From: Deltaproteobacteria bacterium
Lineage (GTDB): Bacteria; Desulfobacterota; Syntrophobacteria; BM002
Reading direction: 5' to 3'
Assembly (NCBI GenBank): GCA_022340905.1
Contig: JAJDNB010000086.1
Location: 1 to 32,425 of the forward strand
DNA: 32,425 nucleotides
A program made the translations under genes and the position numbers. This document shows positions 1-8,561 of the stretch, one piece after another. Below the pieces are notes generated by a model. The model was not told the DNA's origin, made no database searches, and saw only the letters and a program-made list of their open reading frames with translations. How positions within the stretch are numbered: position 1 is the stretch's first letter; each line of letters begins with the position of its first letter.

Positions 1-308
1 GAGGCGCCGCCCCAGGTTACAAAGGGTACTGCGGTGGCCTTAATTGGGGCCAATTCTGCCAGAAACTGCATGATGGGCGGTACCGCATGAGAAACATAAA
101 CTGGAGAACCGACAATGAGGTAAGTGTCTTCCCGAATCTGCTCGGAGATTGCCTGCGAAAGCCCGCTGCTTTCTGCCAAATCGAATAATAACGGTTCAAT
201 TCCCAGTTCTCTGAAACGTTTCTCCATTAACCGGGCTACATGACGGGTTGATCCTGCTGGTGAAAAGTATACGATAAACACCTTGTTGCCATCGCCATCT
301 TTTGCCAT
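1..308 (-). CDS. Flavodoxin-like protein, 3' end missing (runs off left edge)
   Basis: The reading frame starts at ATG 308, preceded by GGAGG five bases upstream, and continues to the window edge, so only about 102 N-terminal residues are present. After a short polar leader, a hydrophobic strand (VFIVYFSPAGSTRHVAR) carries the Ser/Thr-rich loop that binds FMN phosphate in flavodoxins. A second strand-plus-loop, YLIVGSPVYVSHAVPP, corresponds to the loop that stacks on the FMN ring. This is the flavodoxin or flavodoxin-like half of EFR1-type proteins, in which a ferredoxin domain may follow C-terminally. The C-terminal part is outside the window, so a plain flavodoxin cannot be told from a flavodoxin-ferredoxin fusion. 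The likely role is low-potential electron transfer in the cytoplasm. Confidence 0.8.
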   Translation of the reverse strand, partial: MAKDGDGNKVFIVYFSPAGSTRHVARLMEKRFRELGIEPLLFDLAESSGLSQAISEQIREDTYLIVGSPVYVSHAVPPIMQFLAELAPIKATAVPFVTWGGA

Positions 309-724
309 AAAAACCTCCAGGCTAAATGAAGAAACCATACCATGATCGAAACGCCAATGAAATATTAAAGGGTAATCCCAGTATCTGTAAACAGAGATCC
401 CAAAACCGCAATGCCAAACCCACAATCCACAGGACCAAATGTCTAAAATATTTAGATACCGTTCAAGTCGTTGAAGTCGTTTATCGCAGAGGTCAGAAGT
501 CGGAGATCAGAGATCAGCTTTATACCTGACCTCAGACCTCTGATATCTGATCTCTGAGTTCTACCTGCTGCCTGCTGTCAGCTGCAAGCTAGCCCCGTGC
601 TCCATACTGGTAATTGGCTTGTTTCCTGCATAGAAGAGAGTCCTGTGTGGCGCCCTTGCCAAATACCTCGAGAGATAATGGAACAGATGAGATCTGTTCC
701 GTAAGGATTGAAGGAGGAAGCCTC
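309..724. other. Intergenic region with low-complexity repeats
   Basis: This gap of about 415 bases lies between two divergently oriented genes. From about 455 to 590 it is built of short repeated words: GTCGTTGAAGTCGTT, then units of the type AGATCAGAGGTCAGA, present in one orientation around 490-520 and in the opposite orientation around 525-560. The two halves are roughly inverted and could fold into an imperfect hairpin. No gene with a credible ribosome site was found. The region must carry promoters for both flanking genes, but no convincing -35/-10 pair stood out. Confidence 0.5.
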
Positions 725-1045
725 ATGTGGAGCGCGATGTGGAGCCTGATAGAAAATTCGGTTCGTTTTCTGGCAGACTTGGCCTTAGGGATCCTGGTGA
801 TTTTGGGGTTTGTTTGCTGGGTGTGGTTTATTATCGGACTTCTTTATTACAGGAACCACAAAGACCTTCCCGACTATCACGTGCAAGCCGAAGAGCACCA
901 AGGGTTGACCTGGTGGAATGCCTGGCGATGGAGTCTTTCGGAAAGTTATCGACCCCTTAAAGAATATGTCGTAGTCGAGACAGCAATCTTTGGTGCCACT
1001 TCGTTGTTAGCCTTAATTTGGCTTCTCCACGTAATTTTTCCTTAG
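725..1045 (+). CDS. Small two-helix membrane protein, function unknown
   Basis: The frame is open from further upstream, but ATG 725 is chosen because AAGGAGG stands eight bases before it. The product is 106 residues. It has one long hydrophobic helix (about residues 13-41, LALGILVILGFVCWVWFIIG), a Trp- and Tyr-rich soluble stretch (HQGLTWWNAWRWSLSESYR) and a second helix at the C-terminus (about 86-105), so it is probably an inner-membrane protein. I do not recognise the family. Its TAG stop codon (1043-1045) is exactly the first three bases of the 184-bp repeat that follows, so the original 3' end may have been altered by insertion of that element. Confidence 0.6.
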   Translation: MWSAMWSLIENSVRFLADLALGILVILGFVCWVWFIIGLLYYRNHKDLPDYHVQAEEHQGLTWWNAWRWSLSESYRPLKEYVVVETAIFGATSLLALIWLLHVIFP

Positions 1046-1226
1046 CCCGGATATTTCATGAATTGCCGTGGCGAGACCGCGAAGATGGGCGTGCCACCTG
1101 GCAACCGCAGGGTGTTGGGCCCGAGGCGTACCTAAATGGTACGTCGCAGGGGCCGACACCCGAGGACGCCTGGAAGGACGTCCAAATCCGCGGTCGGAGT
1201 AGGTGATTCATGAAATATCCGGGTTA
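1043..1226 (+). repeat. 184-bp structured repeat element, copy A
   Basis: This copy aligns without gaps to 27948-28131; 157 of 184 positions are identical by hand count. Its ends are an 18-bp perfect inverted repeat (CCCGGATATTTCATGAAT at 1046-1063 and its complement at 1206-1223). The pairing extends, with G-U pairs, to a 25-bp terminal stem. Inside are a 9-bp stem (GGGTGTTGG 1110-1118 with CCGACACCC 1153-1161) and a 6-bp hairpin CGTACC/GGTACG (1127-1132 with 1138-1143) whose five-base loop differs between copies. An open frame crosses the element on the + strand, but the differences between copies fall evenly on all three codon phases, so it is not coding. No transposase is present. Nature unknown: a structured RNA or MITE-like element. 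Confidence 0.85.
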
Positions 1227-1295
1227 GGAGGCGGAATCAACCCTACTAAGAAAGTGCTCGTCATGCCTCAGCAGGCGGAGAGCCAAAAATGGGAA

Positions 1296-1338
1296 CCCCC
1301 ATCGGCTAGTGTTGCTCTGCACCCGAAACCGATGGGGG
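1296..1338. other. Inverted repeat (10-bp stem, 23-base loop)
   Basis: CCCCCATCGG at 1296-1305 pairs with CCGATGGGGG at 1329-1338. No T-run follows on either strand within a few bases, so it is not a typical intrinsic terminator. It lies in the otherwise featureless gap (1227-1526) between the 184-bp repeat and the 3' end of the nitroreductase gene, where I see no gene. Confidence 0.5.
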
Positions 1339-1526
1339 CTGGGGCCTTATGTAGGGTCAAGACAAGGAGGATCCTGAACATCTCGTCAGGGATTTGCCCT
1401 ACATACCATTAGACTACGAGTTTATTTTTTTGTTTCACTGGTTGCATACATTCCTAACCAGCCCTAAGTCCCCCTACCTTTTCATCTGTTTTTTTCGACT
1501 GCCTACTGTCTGGTTTCTACAATCCC

Positions 1527-2030
1527 TCATCCGCTGAACTTGTCAAAAAAGGTCACCTCATCAAGAGATTTCTTGTTGGGCGATGCCTTTTCGTCTGAAT
1601 AGCCAGCTGCAATAAGCGTAATAAGTGTGTAGGGCTCTGGAACATTCAGAAGTTTTCTGATGGAATCTACATAGACTTTTTGGTGACCTGCTACCCAGCA
1701 ACTGCCAATGCCGTATGCAGTGCAAGCCAACAAAATATTCTCTGTGGCGGCGCAGCCGTCTTCCAGAAAATACTTCTGAGTGACGTCGGCAAATACTGCA
1801 AAACACACCGCGCAATCCTTGATGAATTTTCCATGGTCGGTTATGTCTGCGATCTGCCTTTTTAGATTGGTATCGGTCACCGCGCCGAAGAGCCAAGGCT
1901 GAATATTTATTGCAGTAGGCGCTAGCCGCGCACAATCAAGAATCTCCTTGATCACTTCTTTGTCCACCGGCTTGGGTCCAAATCTTCGAACACTCCTTCG
2001 TTTCTTGATAGCCTCGATCACTGCATTCAT
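1527..2030 (-). CDS. Nitroreductase family FMN-dependent oxidoreductase
   Basis: The product is 167 residues. ATG 2030 is chosen over an upstream in-frame ATG at 2057 because GGGAGGA stands seven bases before it and MNAVIEAIKKRRSVRRF is the classic N-terminus of the family. Visible family features are the FMN-phosphate-binding RRSVRRF segment (about residues 10-16), PTAINIQPW (about 38-46), where the flavin is held, and GCAATENILLACTAYGIGSCW (about 85-105), the dimer-core helix followed by the glycine loop. These enzymes are homodimers that use NAD(P)H to reduce nitro compounds, quinones or enoate-like substrates. The substrate cannot be told from sequence. The length is typical of the short, single-domain members. 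It appears monocistronic. Confidence 0.88.
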   Translation of the reverse strand: MNAVIEAIKKRRSVRRFGPKPVDKEVIKEILDCARLAPTAINIQPWLFGAVTDTNLKRQIADITDHGKFIKDCAVCFAVFADVTQKYFLEDGCAATENILLACTAYGIGSCWVAGHQKVYVDSIRKLLNVPEPYTLITLIAAGYSDEKASPNKKSLDEVTFFDKFSG

Positions 2031-2385
2031 AAGAGTCCTCCCTGTAGAAAGATACATAAGCTCAAGTGTGGTTCATCCGAAATTGGCTCGGGTCCTCATC
2101 GGTTACCCCTCGACACTGTAGTTGTCTCACGGCAGAGGGAGTTTTTGCACCTATGCACCATTGTCGAAACTTCTCCCTGCTCCACCAGTTCTTTCATCAT
2201 AGGGCTCAAGTAAATGCGAGTAGGTCGTCTATGTTCCTTGACTTCAATTATTTTCTAGTAATAATAAGGTTTGAAGCAACGTAAGCCAACATCACCTCCG
2301 TTCGAGTAGCTTTTCCAGTGTTGTTGGAAAACTTGTTTGCTTTTCCTACTAGCACTTAGTGCTGAAACAAGAAAATAGTTGAAAT
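2031..2385. other. Intergenic region upstream of glgB and nitroreductase gene
   Basis: This is a gap of about 355 bases between divergent genes. It contains the palindrome AGCACT-T-AGTGCT (about 2350-2362), close upstream of glgB. This could be an operator half-site pair or a small hairpin in the leader. No good Shine-Dalgarno sequence precedes glgB. No further gene is supported. Confidence 0.35.
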
Positions 2386-4593
2386 ATGGAACCAACAGTA
2401 TCTGCAGACCAGGTGGAATCAGTCATTCGAAATCTCCATCACGATCCATTCCAAGTTTTGGGACCCCATGAAATCGAGGTCAATGGTAACAAAAGCTGGG
2501 TGGTCCGTGCCTTCGTGCCGGACTCCACTGAGGTATACCTGTTCAATCCCGAGACCGGCGAAGAATATCCCATGCAGCCTGCACATAACCAGCATTTTTT
2601 TGAAGTGGTTTTGCCTGTCCATAAAGAAATTTTCATGTATCAGTATCGAATCGTGGCCATGAATGGTCATGAGCGCATGGTGCACGATTCTTACTACTTC
2701 TTGCCGCAGATGGCTGAGGTGGACCTGTATCTTTTCGGACAGGGAGACCATCATAAAATTTACCAAAAACTCGGTGCGCACCCCATGGAGATCAACGGGG
2801 TAAGAGGAGTGTATTTCGCAGTCTGGGCACCCAATGCACGCAATGTCAGTGTCATCGGAAATTTTAATGTCTGGCATGGCGGCAAACACCAGATGCGAGT
2901 TCTCGGTTCCTCCGGGGTCTGGGAACTTTTTATACCCGATATCGGCGTGGGAGAAGTGTATAAATACGAGGTTAAGGATAGGTCTGGAAATATCTTTGAG
3001 AAGTCTGATCCTTATGGTTTCCAGTTCGAGGTTCGCCCCAACACCGGTTCAATTGTTGCGGACATGAACAAACATGAATGGTCGGATCAGGAATGGATGG
3101 AAAAACGTCGAAATACTGATCCCTTACGACAGCCTATCTCAGTCTATGAAGTACATCTCGGTTCGTGGATGCGGGTGCCAGAAGAGGGCAATCGCTTCCT
3201 AACCTACCGCGAGTTGGCGCATCAACTAGTAGACTATGTAAAAGAGATGGGCTTCACCCATATCCAGCTCTTGCCGGTGGCAGAGCACCCATTTGATGCC
3301 TCTTGGGGATATCAAGTTCTGGGGTACTATGCCCCTACCTCGCGGTTTGGTCCGCCGCAGGATTTCCAGTATTTTGTCGATTACTGCCACCAGAATTATA
3401 TCGGCGTGATCGTTGATTGGGTGCCGGCACATTTTCCCCGCGATGGACATGGATTGGCATATTTCGACGGCACCCACCTTTACGAACACGCTGATCCTCG
3501 CAAGGGAGCTCACCAAGACTGGGGCACAATGGTTTTTAATTTCGAGCGCAACGAGGTGCGTAACTTTCTCATCGCCAACGCTCTTTTTTGGTTCGACTAC
3601 TACCACATTGACGGGATTCGGGTTGACGCAGTGGCATCTATCATCTACCTGGATTATTCAAGAAAGGAAGGAGAGTGGATTCCCAATCAATTTGGTGGAC
3701 GGGAGAATTTAGGAGCAATAGACTTTTTGAAACGGCTCAATGAATTAATCTTCAGCTATCACCCCGGCGCGCTCTCCATCGCTGAAGAGTCCACAGCCTG
3801 GCCGGGAGTTTCGCGGCCAACATATCTCGGTGGTCTCGGTTTTAATCTGAAATGGAACATGGGTTGGATGAACGATTTTTTGACCTATTTTTCCAAAGAC
3901 CCGGTTCATCGGAAGTTCCACCACAACATGATTACCTTTGCCCTGCTGTACGCATTTCACGAAAATTTTATGCTGGTCCTCTCCCATGACGAAGTGGTGC
4001 ATGGCAAGCGTGCTCTCCTGGACAAGATGCCTGGCGATATGTGGCAGCAGTTTGCCAACCTTCGGGCCTTGCTCGGTTTTATGTTTGGACATCCAGGCAA
4101 GAAATTGTTGTTCATGGGCACAGAAATTGGCCAGTGGGATGAGTGGAAAGAAGAGCACAGTCTGGATTGGCATTTGTTGCAGTACGAACCACATCACAAG
4201 CTGCAGCGTTTTCTAGCAAACTTGAACAGACTATATAGAGACGAACCAGCCTTGTACGAAGTAGATTTCGACTACACTGGCTTTGAGTGGATCGATTTTA
4301 TGGATTCCGATAACAGCATCATCACCTTCATGCGCAGAGCAAGTGATTACAGAGACGTGTTGGTCTTTGTCTGCAATTTTACCCCGGTATTCCGCGAGAA
4401 CTATCGCGTGGGAGTTCCCTTCCACTGTGAATACAAAGAGCTTTTAAATAGTGATTCTGAAATGTATTGGGGCAGCAACAAGGGTAACTTCGGTGGCCTG
4501 TGGAGCGATGAACTGGCATGGCATAATCAACCCTATTCTCTCGGGTTGAAAATCCCACCACTTTCAACAATGATTTTCAAACCGATCAATTAA
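2386..4593 (+). CDS. glgB: 1,4-alpha-glucan branching enzyme (GH13)
   Basis: The product is 735 residues, close to the usual length of full GlgB. It cleaves an alpha-1,4-glucan chain and transfers the piece to O6 of another glucose, forming alpha-1,6 branches in glycogen. Two N-terminal beta-sandwich (CBM48-like) modules span about residues 15-110 and 125-235, the second with [19 protein letters not shown]. The GH13 barrel shows all four signature regions: DWVPAHFP (344-351), GIRVDAVAS with nucleophile Asp414, AEES with acid/base Glu467, and [10 protein letters not shown] with Asp535. The spacing matches the E. coli enzyme catalytic triad (405/458/526). A C-terminal all-beta domain follows to residue 735. 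Start ATG 2386 has no good ribosome site, but the protein begins where the family begins. No glgA, glgC or glgP lies nearby, so the gene is separated from other glycogen genes here. Confidence 0.97.
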   Translation: MEPTVSADQVESVIRNLHHDPFQVLGPHEIEVNGNKSWVVRAFVPDSTEVYLFNPETGEEYPMQPAHNQHFFEVVLPVHKEIFMYQYRIVAMNGHERMVHDSYYFLPQMAEVDLYLFGQGDHHKIYQKLGAHPMEINGVRGVYFAVWAPNARNVSVIGNFNVWHGGKHQMRVLGSSGVWELFIPDIGVGEVYKYEVKDRSGNIFEKSDPYGFQFEVRPNTGSIVADMNKHEWSDQEWMEKRRNTDPLRQPISVYEVHLGSWMRVPEEGNRFLTYRELAHQLVDYVKEMGFTHIQLLPVAEHPFDASWGYQVLGYYAPTSRFGPPQDFQYFVDYCHQNYIGVIVDWVPAHFPRDGHGLAYFDGTHLYEHADPRKGAHQDWGTMVFNFERNEVRNFLIANALFWFDYYHIDGIRVDAVASIIYLDYSRKEGEWIPNQFGGRENLGAIDFLKRLNELIFSYHPGALSIAEESTAWPGVSRPTYLGGLGFNLKWNMGWMNDFLTYFSKDPVHRKFHHNMITFALLYAFHENFMLVLSHDEVVHGKRALLDKMPGDMWQQFANLRALLGFMFGHPGKKLLFMGTEIGQWDEWKEEHSLDWHLLQYEPHHKLQRFLANLNRLYRDEPALYEVDFDYTGFEWIDFMDSDNSIITFMRRASDYRDVLVFVCNFTPVFRENYRVGVPFHCEYKELLNSDSEMYWGSNKGNFGGLWSDELAWHNQPYSLGLKIPPLSTMIFKPIN

Positions 4594-5145
4594 CTATTTT
4601 CCCGACACCCCGCCTGAAACGATGAATGCCATCGCATCGGAACTTCCTATACCCAGGGGCGTCACTTGTCTTGTAGGAAATATGAGAACTGATCCGGCAA
4701 AGTTATAAGATTGAGGCAAGTAAACCGCCACATGATCGGTAAGCCCCAGAAATCCCAGGCTTTCCTTTGTTATAAAACCCATTGCCATAGGCCCCCCCAC
4801 GAGAAGCTCGACCAGAACCGGTTTGGTAAAACTTTTCTTTTCTCCGGCAAATGCCCCGATCATATCTTTGCTGGCAGAATAGAGGAGTTTCATTAAAGGC
4901 AGCTTGGTAAAAATGCTCTCCAGCCAGTCGAAGATCTTTTTGCCCAGTATATTCGAGGCGAGTAGACCTATCACCGTAATCAGCGCTATAGTCATGATGA
5001 TACCTACCCCAGGTATTTTCACCCCGAGCAGTTTTCCGCTGAGGCCATCCAACATGGTAAAGGCCCAAAAAACCGCAAAGATCGTTAGCGCCCCAGGCAC
5101 AAAAACAAGAAGGCCTCTGAGAAAATAGTCTCGCAGTAACTTCAT
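4594..5145 (-). CDS. DUF502 family membrane protein
   Basis: The product is 183 residues, starting at ATG 5145 with GAGGAGAGGAAC before it. Two transmembrane helices are visible: about 10-31 (LRGLLVFVPGALTIFAVFWAFTML is the core) and about 46-68 (GVGIIMTIALITVIGLLASNIL). A conserved soluble domain follows, with KLPLMKLLYSASKDMIGAF and a beta-rich part ending VYLPQSYNFAGSVLIFPTRQVTPLG. This order and these motifs fit the DUF502 family, whose function is unknown and which is common in Desulfobacterota and related bacteria. The stop codon directly abuts the glgB stop codon (convergent genes with zero spacing), so the two transcripts probably overlap at their 3' ends unless terminated inside the genes. 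Confidence 0.88.
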   Translation of the reverse strand: MKLLRDYFLRGLLVFVPGALTIFAVFWAFTMLDGLSGKLLGVKIPGVGIIMTIALITVIGLLASNILGKKIFDWLESIFTKLPLMKLLYSASKDMIGAFAGEKKSFTKPVLVELLVGGPMAMGFITKESLGFLGLTDHVAVYLPQSYNFAGSVLIFPTRQVTPLGIGSSDAMAFIVSGGVSGK

Positions 5146-5719
5146 AATTAGTTCCTCTCCTCAAACCCGCAGAAATGTATTGCTTGAGATAAGTGTAAGT
5201 AAGGTGAAGTCTCTTTCAGCTTGTTGGATCCCCTCATACCGCCTCCGCATTTGACCTTGGGTAAAACGTACCCTTGCACAAGATACTCAGAGGTGTCAAT
5301 GTGTCTTGGCCCTTATGCCGGTCTTATCGTCTTGCAACTGTCAGCCCTTCGGCGAGCTCAGGATAGGTTTTCAGCTGTCGGCTAAAAATTTCGCAATCCG
5401 GAATCAAAGAATCCACTAGTAAGCAGGTTAGTCGTAAGTGATAAACCGTGGATGGTTAGCCCTTCGACCCATTCGACTACGCTCAGGGCAGGCGAACTCA
5501 GGGCGCTTCACGCACCAAGCTGCAAGAGAAGGGAACGACTTCTACTACTTTTACTACTTCTACTACTTCGACGTCTATTTCGCTCTGAACGCTTCCAAGG
5601 ACTTGAAGAAATGAACTTATTGCCTAATCAACCAATCAACTAATGAACACAACGCCAAGCGCTTTACAGATGTTGCTGTAATATCCCACATCTTTTCTAT
5701 CCTTCCACCAAAGGGAAGG
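5146..5719. other. Intergenic region with dispersed-repeat fragments
   Basis: This gap of about 570 bases has no supported gene. It contains two fragments of the CCCTTCG...GCTCAGG type (about 5343-5365 and 5459-5505), an inverted-repeat word often dispersed in bacterial intergenic DNA. It also contains a pyrimidine-rich triplet-like run of CTACTTCTA units (about 5535-5570). The frame across this run (5452-5643) gives a poly-Leu peptide that looks like an artefact of the simple sequence. Confidence 0.45.
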
Positions 5720-5917
5720 CTATGATTTGTAGTTACCTACATTCTTGACATAGGCCTCAAACTCTTGCTCCAATAAGAACTGCGAAATCATTTCTCCTAC
5801 TAGATCAGCTGTGTCCTTTCGACAAAGCTTCTTGGCATTGGTCACGATCGCCTCTAAAGATTCGGTAGTCATCTCCACGTTGGCGTGAACCAAAATGGTA
5901 TCCTTCCTGTCAGACAT
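5720..5917 (-). CDS. Small acidic protein, function unknown
   Basis: The product is 65 residues, starting at ATG 5917 with AGGAGA seven bases upstream, a clear ribosome site. The protein appears largely helical (TTESLEAIVTNAKKLCRKD, then DLVGEMISQFLLEQEFEAYV), with one Cys and no membrane segment or signal peptide. I do not recognise a family. It lies on the same strand as the ferredoxin gene about 195 bases upstream and could be co-transcribed with it. The strong start signal and soluble composition support a real gene. Confidence 0.6.
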   Translation of the reverse strand: MSDRKDTILVHANVEMTTESLEAIVTNAKKLCRKDTADLVGEMISQFLLEQEFEAYVKNVGNYKS

Positions 5918-6111
5918 AAGCTGTCTCCTATGATCTCCGCGGATTATTTTTATTGCTCGGTCGTCATGCCCTGATAATCCCCAACCCGGATATCCCGCAA
6001 GCCCACGCTACGACCGCAGATTTGAGCAGACTCAAGCCTTGTAATCTGGAAAGTACTGATTAAATGGGGCTCGGGTTTGATCTCATTCTTTTATAAAAAT
6101 TATTAAGTATT
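5918..6111. other. Intergenic stretch with a CCCGGATATC word
   Basis: This gap lies between the ferredoxin and the small protein. CCCGGATATCCCGCAAGC (about 5983-6000) shares only its first nine bases with the end of the 184-bp repeat and lacks TTCATGAAT, so I do not count it as a copy. No gene is seen. Confidence 0.3.
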
Positions 6112-6471
6112 CTATGTTTTTTTAAGTGATTCAAGATTTTTAATAGTTTTCTCTGATATCTTTATTATTCTCTCGTAATGCTTGATCCATCTATTAAGAC
6201 ATTTTGTCCCCTCTTCGACGTCACCAAAGTGACTGACACAGGCAGCCATACATTCCTTTGTTCTCTTAACGTTAGCTTGTACATCCGCCGAGACTTTTTC
6301 TCCATCATGTCTTACTGCTTCTTCTGGACACAATTCATGGCAACTAGCGCATCTTATGCAATCTTCCATGTTGATGAATGCCTTGTCGTTCTCCAGCAAG
6401 ATAGCTCCAGAGGGACATTCCGCTATACAGTCGCCACATCCAGTACAAATCTCCGAGTCTACCCAAGGCAT
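6112..6471 (-). CDS. Ferredoxin-type protein with two [4Fe-4S] clusters and helical tail
   Basis: The product is 119 residues, starting at ATG 6471 with AAAGGAGGAT before it. Two complete cluster motifs are visible: C9-x2-C12-x2-C15-x3-C19-P and C38-x2-C41-x2-C44-x3-C48-P. This is the fold of bacterial 2[4Fe-4S] ferredoxins, cytoplasmic one-electron carriers. It differs from an ordinary ferredoxin of about 60 residues in its C-terminal extension of about 65 residues. The extension has three further Cys (in ECMAAC and TKC) and a Lys/Glu-rich helix, which could contact a partner enzyme or bind metal. No redox enzyme gene is adjacent, so the partner is unknown. Confidence 0.88.
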   Translation of the reverse strand: MPWVDSEICTGCGDCIAECPSGAILLENDKAFINMEDCIRCASCHELCPEEAVRHDGEKVSADVQANVKRTKECMAACVSHFGDVEEGTKCLNRWIKHYERIIKISEKTIKNLESLKKT

Positions 6472-6774
6472 AGTTTCATCCTCCTTTCACTTGCTGCATA
6501 CGGCTGTTAACCTCTCCCTTTCGCTTTAAATTCTGTTTCCATGGTCGTACCTTTATGATCCATTTCTTTTTATTATCCCTTCATAAATTAAAAGAAGGCA
6601 ATAAAAAAAGCCCCTCTCACTAGGTCCACCTTGGCCGGTTGTGGGGACAATGGCAAGGTTGGGTATGCCCCTTACCAGAGAGATACCCTCAGCTTTGAGA
6701 CGCATCGACACCTCTCTTCTTCTGACTCTTTTGTGGTTTCTGAGTTGTATCTGCTTACGAGGAGGGAGGCTCAA
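6472..6774. other. Gap between ABC importer operon and ferredoxin gene
   Basis: These are about 300 bases downstream of the last permease. On the minus strand, CCTTGCC and GGCCAAGG (about 6625-6662) can pair, and a T-run of seven follows after some 20 bases (about 6603-6610). This is a poor match to an intrinsic terminator, so I make no firm call. The open frame at 6553-6774 on the minus strand has only a TTG start without a ribosome site and is probably not a gene. Confidence 0.3.
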
Positions 6775-7620
6775 CTATTTGATAGCCCCCATGGTGAAGC
6801 CGGCGATAAAGCGATCCAGGAAGAAGGTGTACAAGATTGCTACGGGGATACTCGCTACCAGGGCTGCCGCCATCAGCGGGCCCCAGCGGAAAACATCGCC
6901 CCTGACGAGCTCGGTGGGAACCCCTATGCTGACAGTTTTCTGGGCCGAGACCGAAATGAAGGCCAGAGCGTAAATGAATTCCTGCATGCTAAGGGTAAAG
7001 GCGAAAACCACAACGGTGAGGAGTCCCGAGATGGACAGGGGAAGCACAACCTTGACCAAGGCGCCAAGGCGGCTGTAACCGTCGATCAGGGCCTGCTCCT
7101 CGATATCGGGGGGGATGGACTTAAAAAAACCCATCAACAGCCAGGTACAAAAGGGGATGGTGAAAGTTGGATAGACCAGGATCAGGGAACCAATGGATTC
7201 GGTGAGGCCAAAGAATGCCACCACCCGCGAGAGGGGGATAAACAACAAGGTGGGGGGCACCAGGTAGGTCAGAAAGATGCCGATGCCCAGCCCTTCTCCC
7301 CACCGTCCTGCCCAGCGCGTCAGACTGTATGCAGCCGGGACTGCCACCAGGAGCGTGATAATCACCACTGCCGCTCCCACGACAAAGGTGTTGAGCAGGT
7401 ACCTGAGAAACAAGGTGTGAAAGAAGAGCACGCGCAGGTGGTCCAGGGTGGGGGCGGCATTGAGGATAAAGGGATCATTTGTCGGGTTGAACAGATCACT
7501 GTCTCGCTTGAAGGTGGTGATCAGCATCCAGTAGAAGGGGAAGGCGCAAAATATAGTAAAGAAAGTCGCCACCCCATAAATGGAAGCCTGCTTTCGCAGT
7601 TTTCTGAAGTCAGCCATCAC
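6775..7620 (-). CDS. Carbohydrate ABC transporter permease, MalG/UgpE type
   Basis: The product is 281 residues with six predicted membrane helices, starting at about residue 15 (ASIYGVATFFTIFCAFPFYWML). The cytoplasmic EAA loop that docks on the ATPase is clear: EEQALIDGYSRLGALVKVVLP. In this superfamily the short permease with this loop near the C-terminus forms the second half of the membrane channel. The ATG at 7620 overlaps the stop codon of the upstream permease by four bases, the usual sign of translational coupling. It is the last gene of the operon. The substrate cannot be read from the permease. Confidence 0.93.
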   Translation of the reverse strand: MMADFRKLRKQASIYGVATFFTIFCAFPFYWMLITTFKRDSDLFNPTNDPFILNAAPTLDHLRVLFFHTLFLRYLLNTFVVGAAVVIITLLVAVPAAYSLTRWAGRWGEGLGIGIFLTYLVPPTLLFIPLSRVVAFFGLTESIGSLILVYPTFTIPFCTWLLMGFFKSIPPDIEEQALIDGYSRLGALVKVVLPLSISGLLTVVVFAFTLSMQEFIYALAFISVSAQKTVSIGVPTELVRGDVFRWGPLMAAALVASIPVAILYTFFLDRFIAGFTMGAIK

Positions 7621-8561
7621 GCCACCTCTCTACGACGGGCAAACCGGAGCACCAAAGCTGTACCCCCAGCCAGCACGGGGAAAAGAAATAGGGCAACCGC
7701 CGCCCCCTGACCCAGGTCTCCCGCCTCGATTCCCACAAAAAAAGCCCATGAGGCCAGTACCTGAGTGCTATTGATCGGTCCGCCCCGGGTGAGCACGTAG
7801 ACCACGGTCATATCGGTAAAGGTGAAGACAACGCCGAAGAGCACGGCGATGCTAATGACTGGGAGAAGCAGAGGGATCTCGATCTGGAACAACCGGCGCC
7901 AGAAGCTGGCGCCGTCAACCGCTGCTGCATCGAGGATCTCATTGGGAATGGCACTGATCCCTGCCAGGAGAATAACCGTGGCCAGTGGAAGTATCCGCCA
8001 GGTCTGGACCACGATCACCGAGGCCATGGCCAGGATCGGCCTACCCAGCCAGTAGAGATTGGAATCGGCTCCGAAGAAACCGTGGGGTACGCCGAGAAGG
8101 CCAGCGGCTCTGAGGAGCCAGTCCATGGGGCTGAAAACGGAGTCGAATATCCAGAGCCAGCCGATGGCGCCCAGAGAGATGGGGGCCGTCCAGGGCAGCA
8201 GAATCAGAAAGCGCACCACCTGCTTGCCCCGAAAGTCCTCGGAAAGAGCGAGGGCCAGAATACTCGAGAGCACCACCACCAGGGCTTGGGAGACGAAGGT
8301 GAACAGGAAGGTGTTTTCCAATGACCTGATGAACACCGGGTCATGGAGAATAGTTGCGAAGTTTCTCAGGCCGACGAAATGGATACTCGGATTTCCGGTG
8401 GTGGCATCACTAAGGCTGTAGAGGATGGCCAGAACGAAAGGGAATCCTACCAGGGCCACGATATAGAGAAGCGCCGGCGAAATCATCACCGGGGCAAGTA
8501 TTCGCCTCCTGTCCCAGTACTCCCTAAAATGTGCCTTTGGCGCAGTCTCAATCGCGTCCAT
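7617..8561 (-). CDS. Carbohydrate ABC transporter permease, MalF/UgpA type
   Basis: The product is 314 residues from ATG 8561 (MDAIETAPKAHFREYW), with GGAG seven bases upstream. The frame is open further upstream, but that part is the antisense-like shadow of the ATPase gene. The start overlaps the end of the ATPase gene by 14 bases. Six membrane helices are visible, beginning at about residue 26 (ILAPVMISPALLYIVALVGFP), with the EAA loop at EILDAAAVDGASFWRRLFQIEIP. It pairs with the neighbouring permease to form the channel of a sugar or polyol importer. The C-terminus ends in an Arg-rich cytoplasmic tail. Confidence 0.93.
   Translation of the reverse strand: MDAIETAPKAHFREYWDRRRILAPVMISPALLYIVALVGFPFVLAILYSLSDATTGNPSIHFVGLRNFATILHDPVFIRSLENTFLFTFVSQALVVVLSSILALALSEDFRGKQVVRFLILLPWTAPISLGAIGWLWIFDSVFSPMDWLLRAAGLLGVPHGFFGADSNLYWLGRPILAMASVIVVQTWRILPLATVILLAGISAIPNEILDAAAVDGASFWRRLFQIEIPLLLPVISIAVLFGVVFTFTDMTVVYVLTRGGPINSTQVLASWAFFVGIEAGDLGQGAAVALFLFPVLAGGTALVLRFARRREVA

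Noticed and set aside
1018..1206. Open frame across copy A of the 184-bp element, similar to one in copy B
   Set aside because: The frame is kept in both copies, but the differences show no third-position bias (8/11/8), and the stem constraints explain the conservation.
5983..6000. CCCGGATATC word resembling the end of the 184-bp element
   Set aside because: It matches only nine bases and lacks TTCATGAAT, so it is probably chance.
6553..6774. 73-codon minus frame just after the last permease
   Set aside because: Only a TTG start, no ribosome site, and no relation to the transporter family.
6631..7710. 359-codon + strand frame antisense to the permease gene
   Set aside because: It is a shadow of the permease gene, with skewed Gly/Gln/His composition and no ribosome site. 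The minus-strand permease has six membrane helices and an EAA loop.
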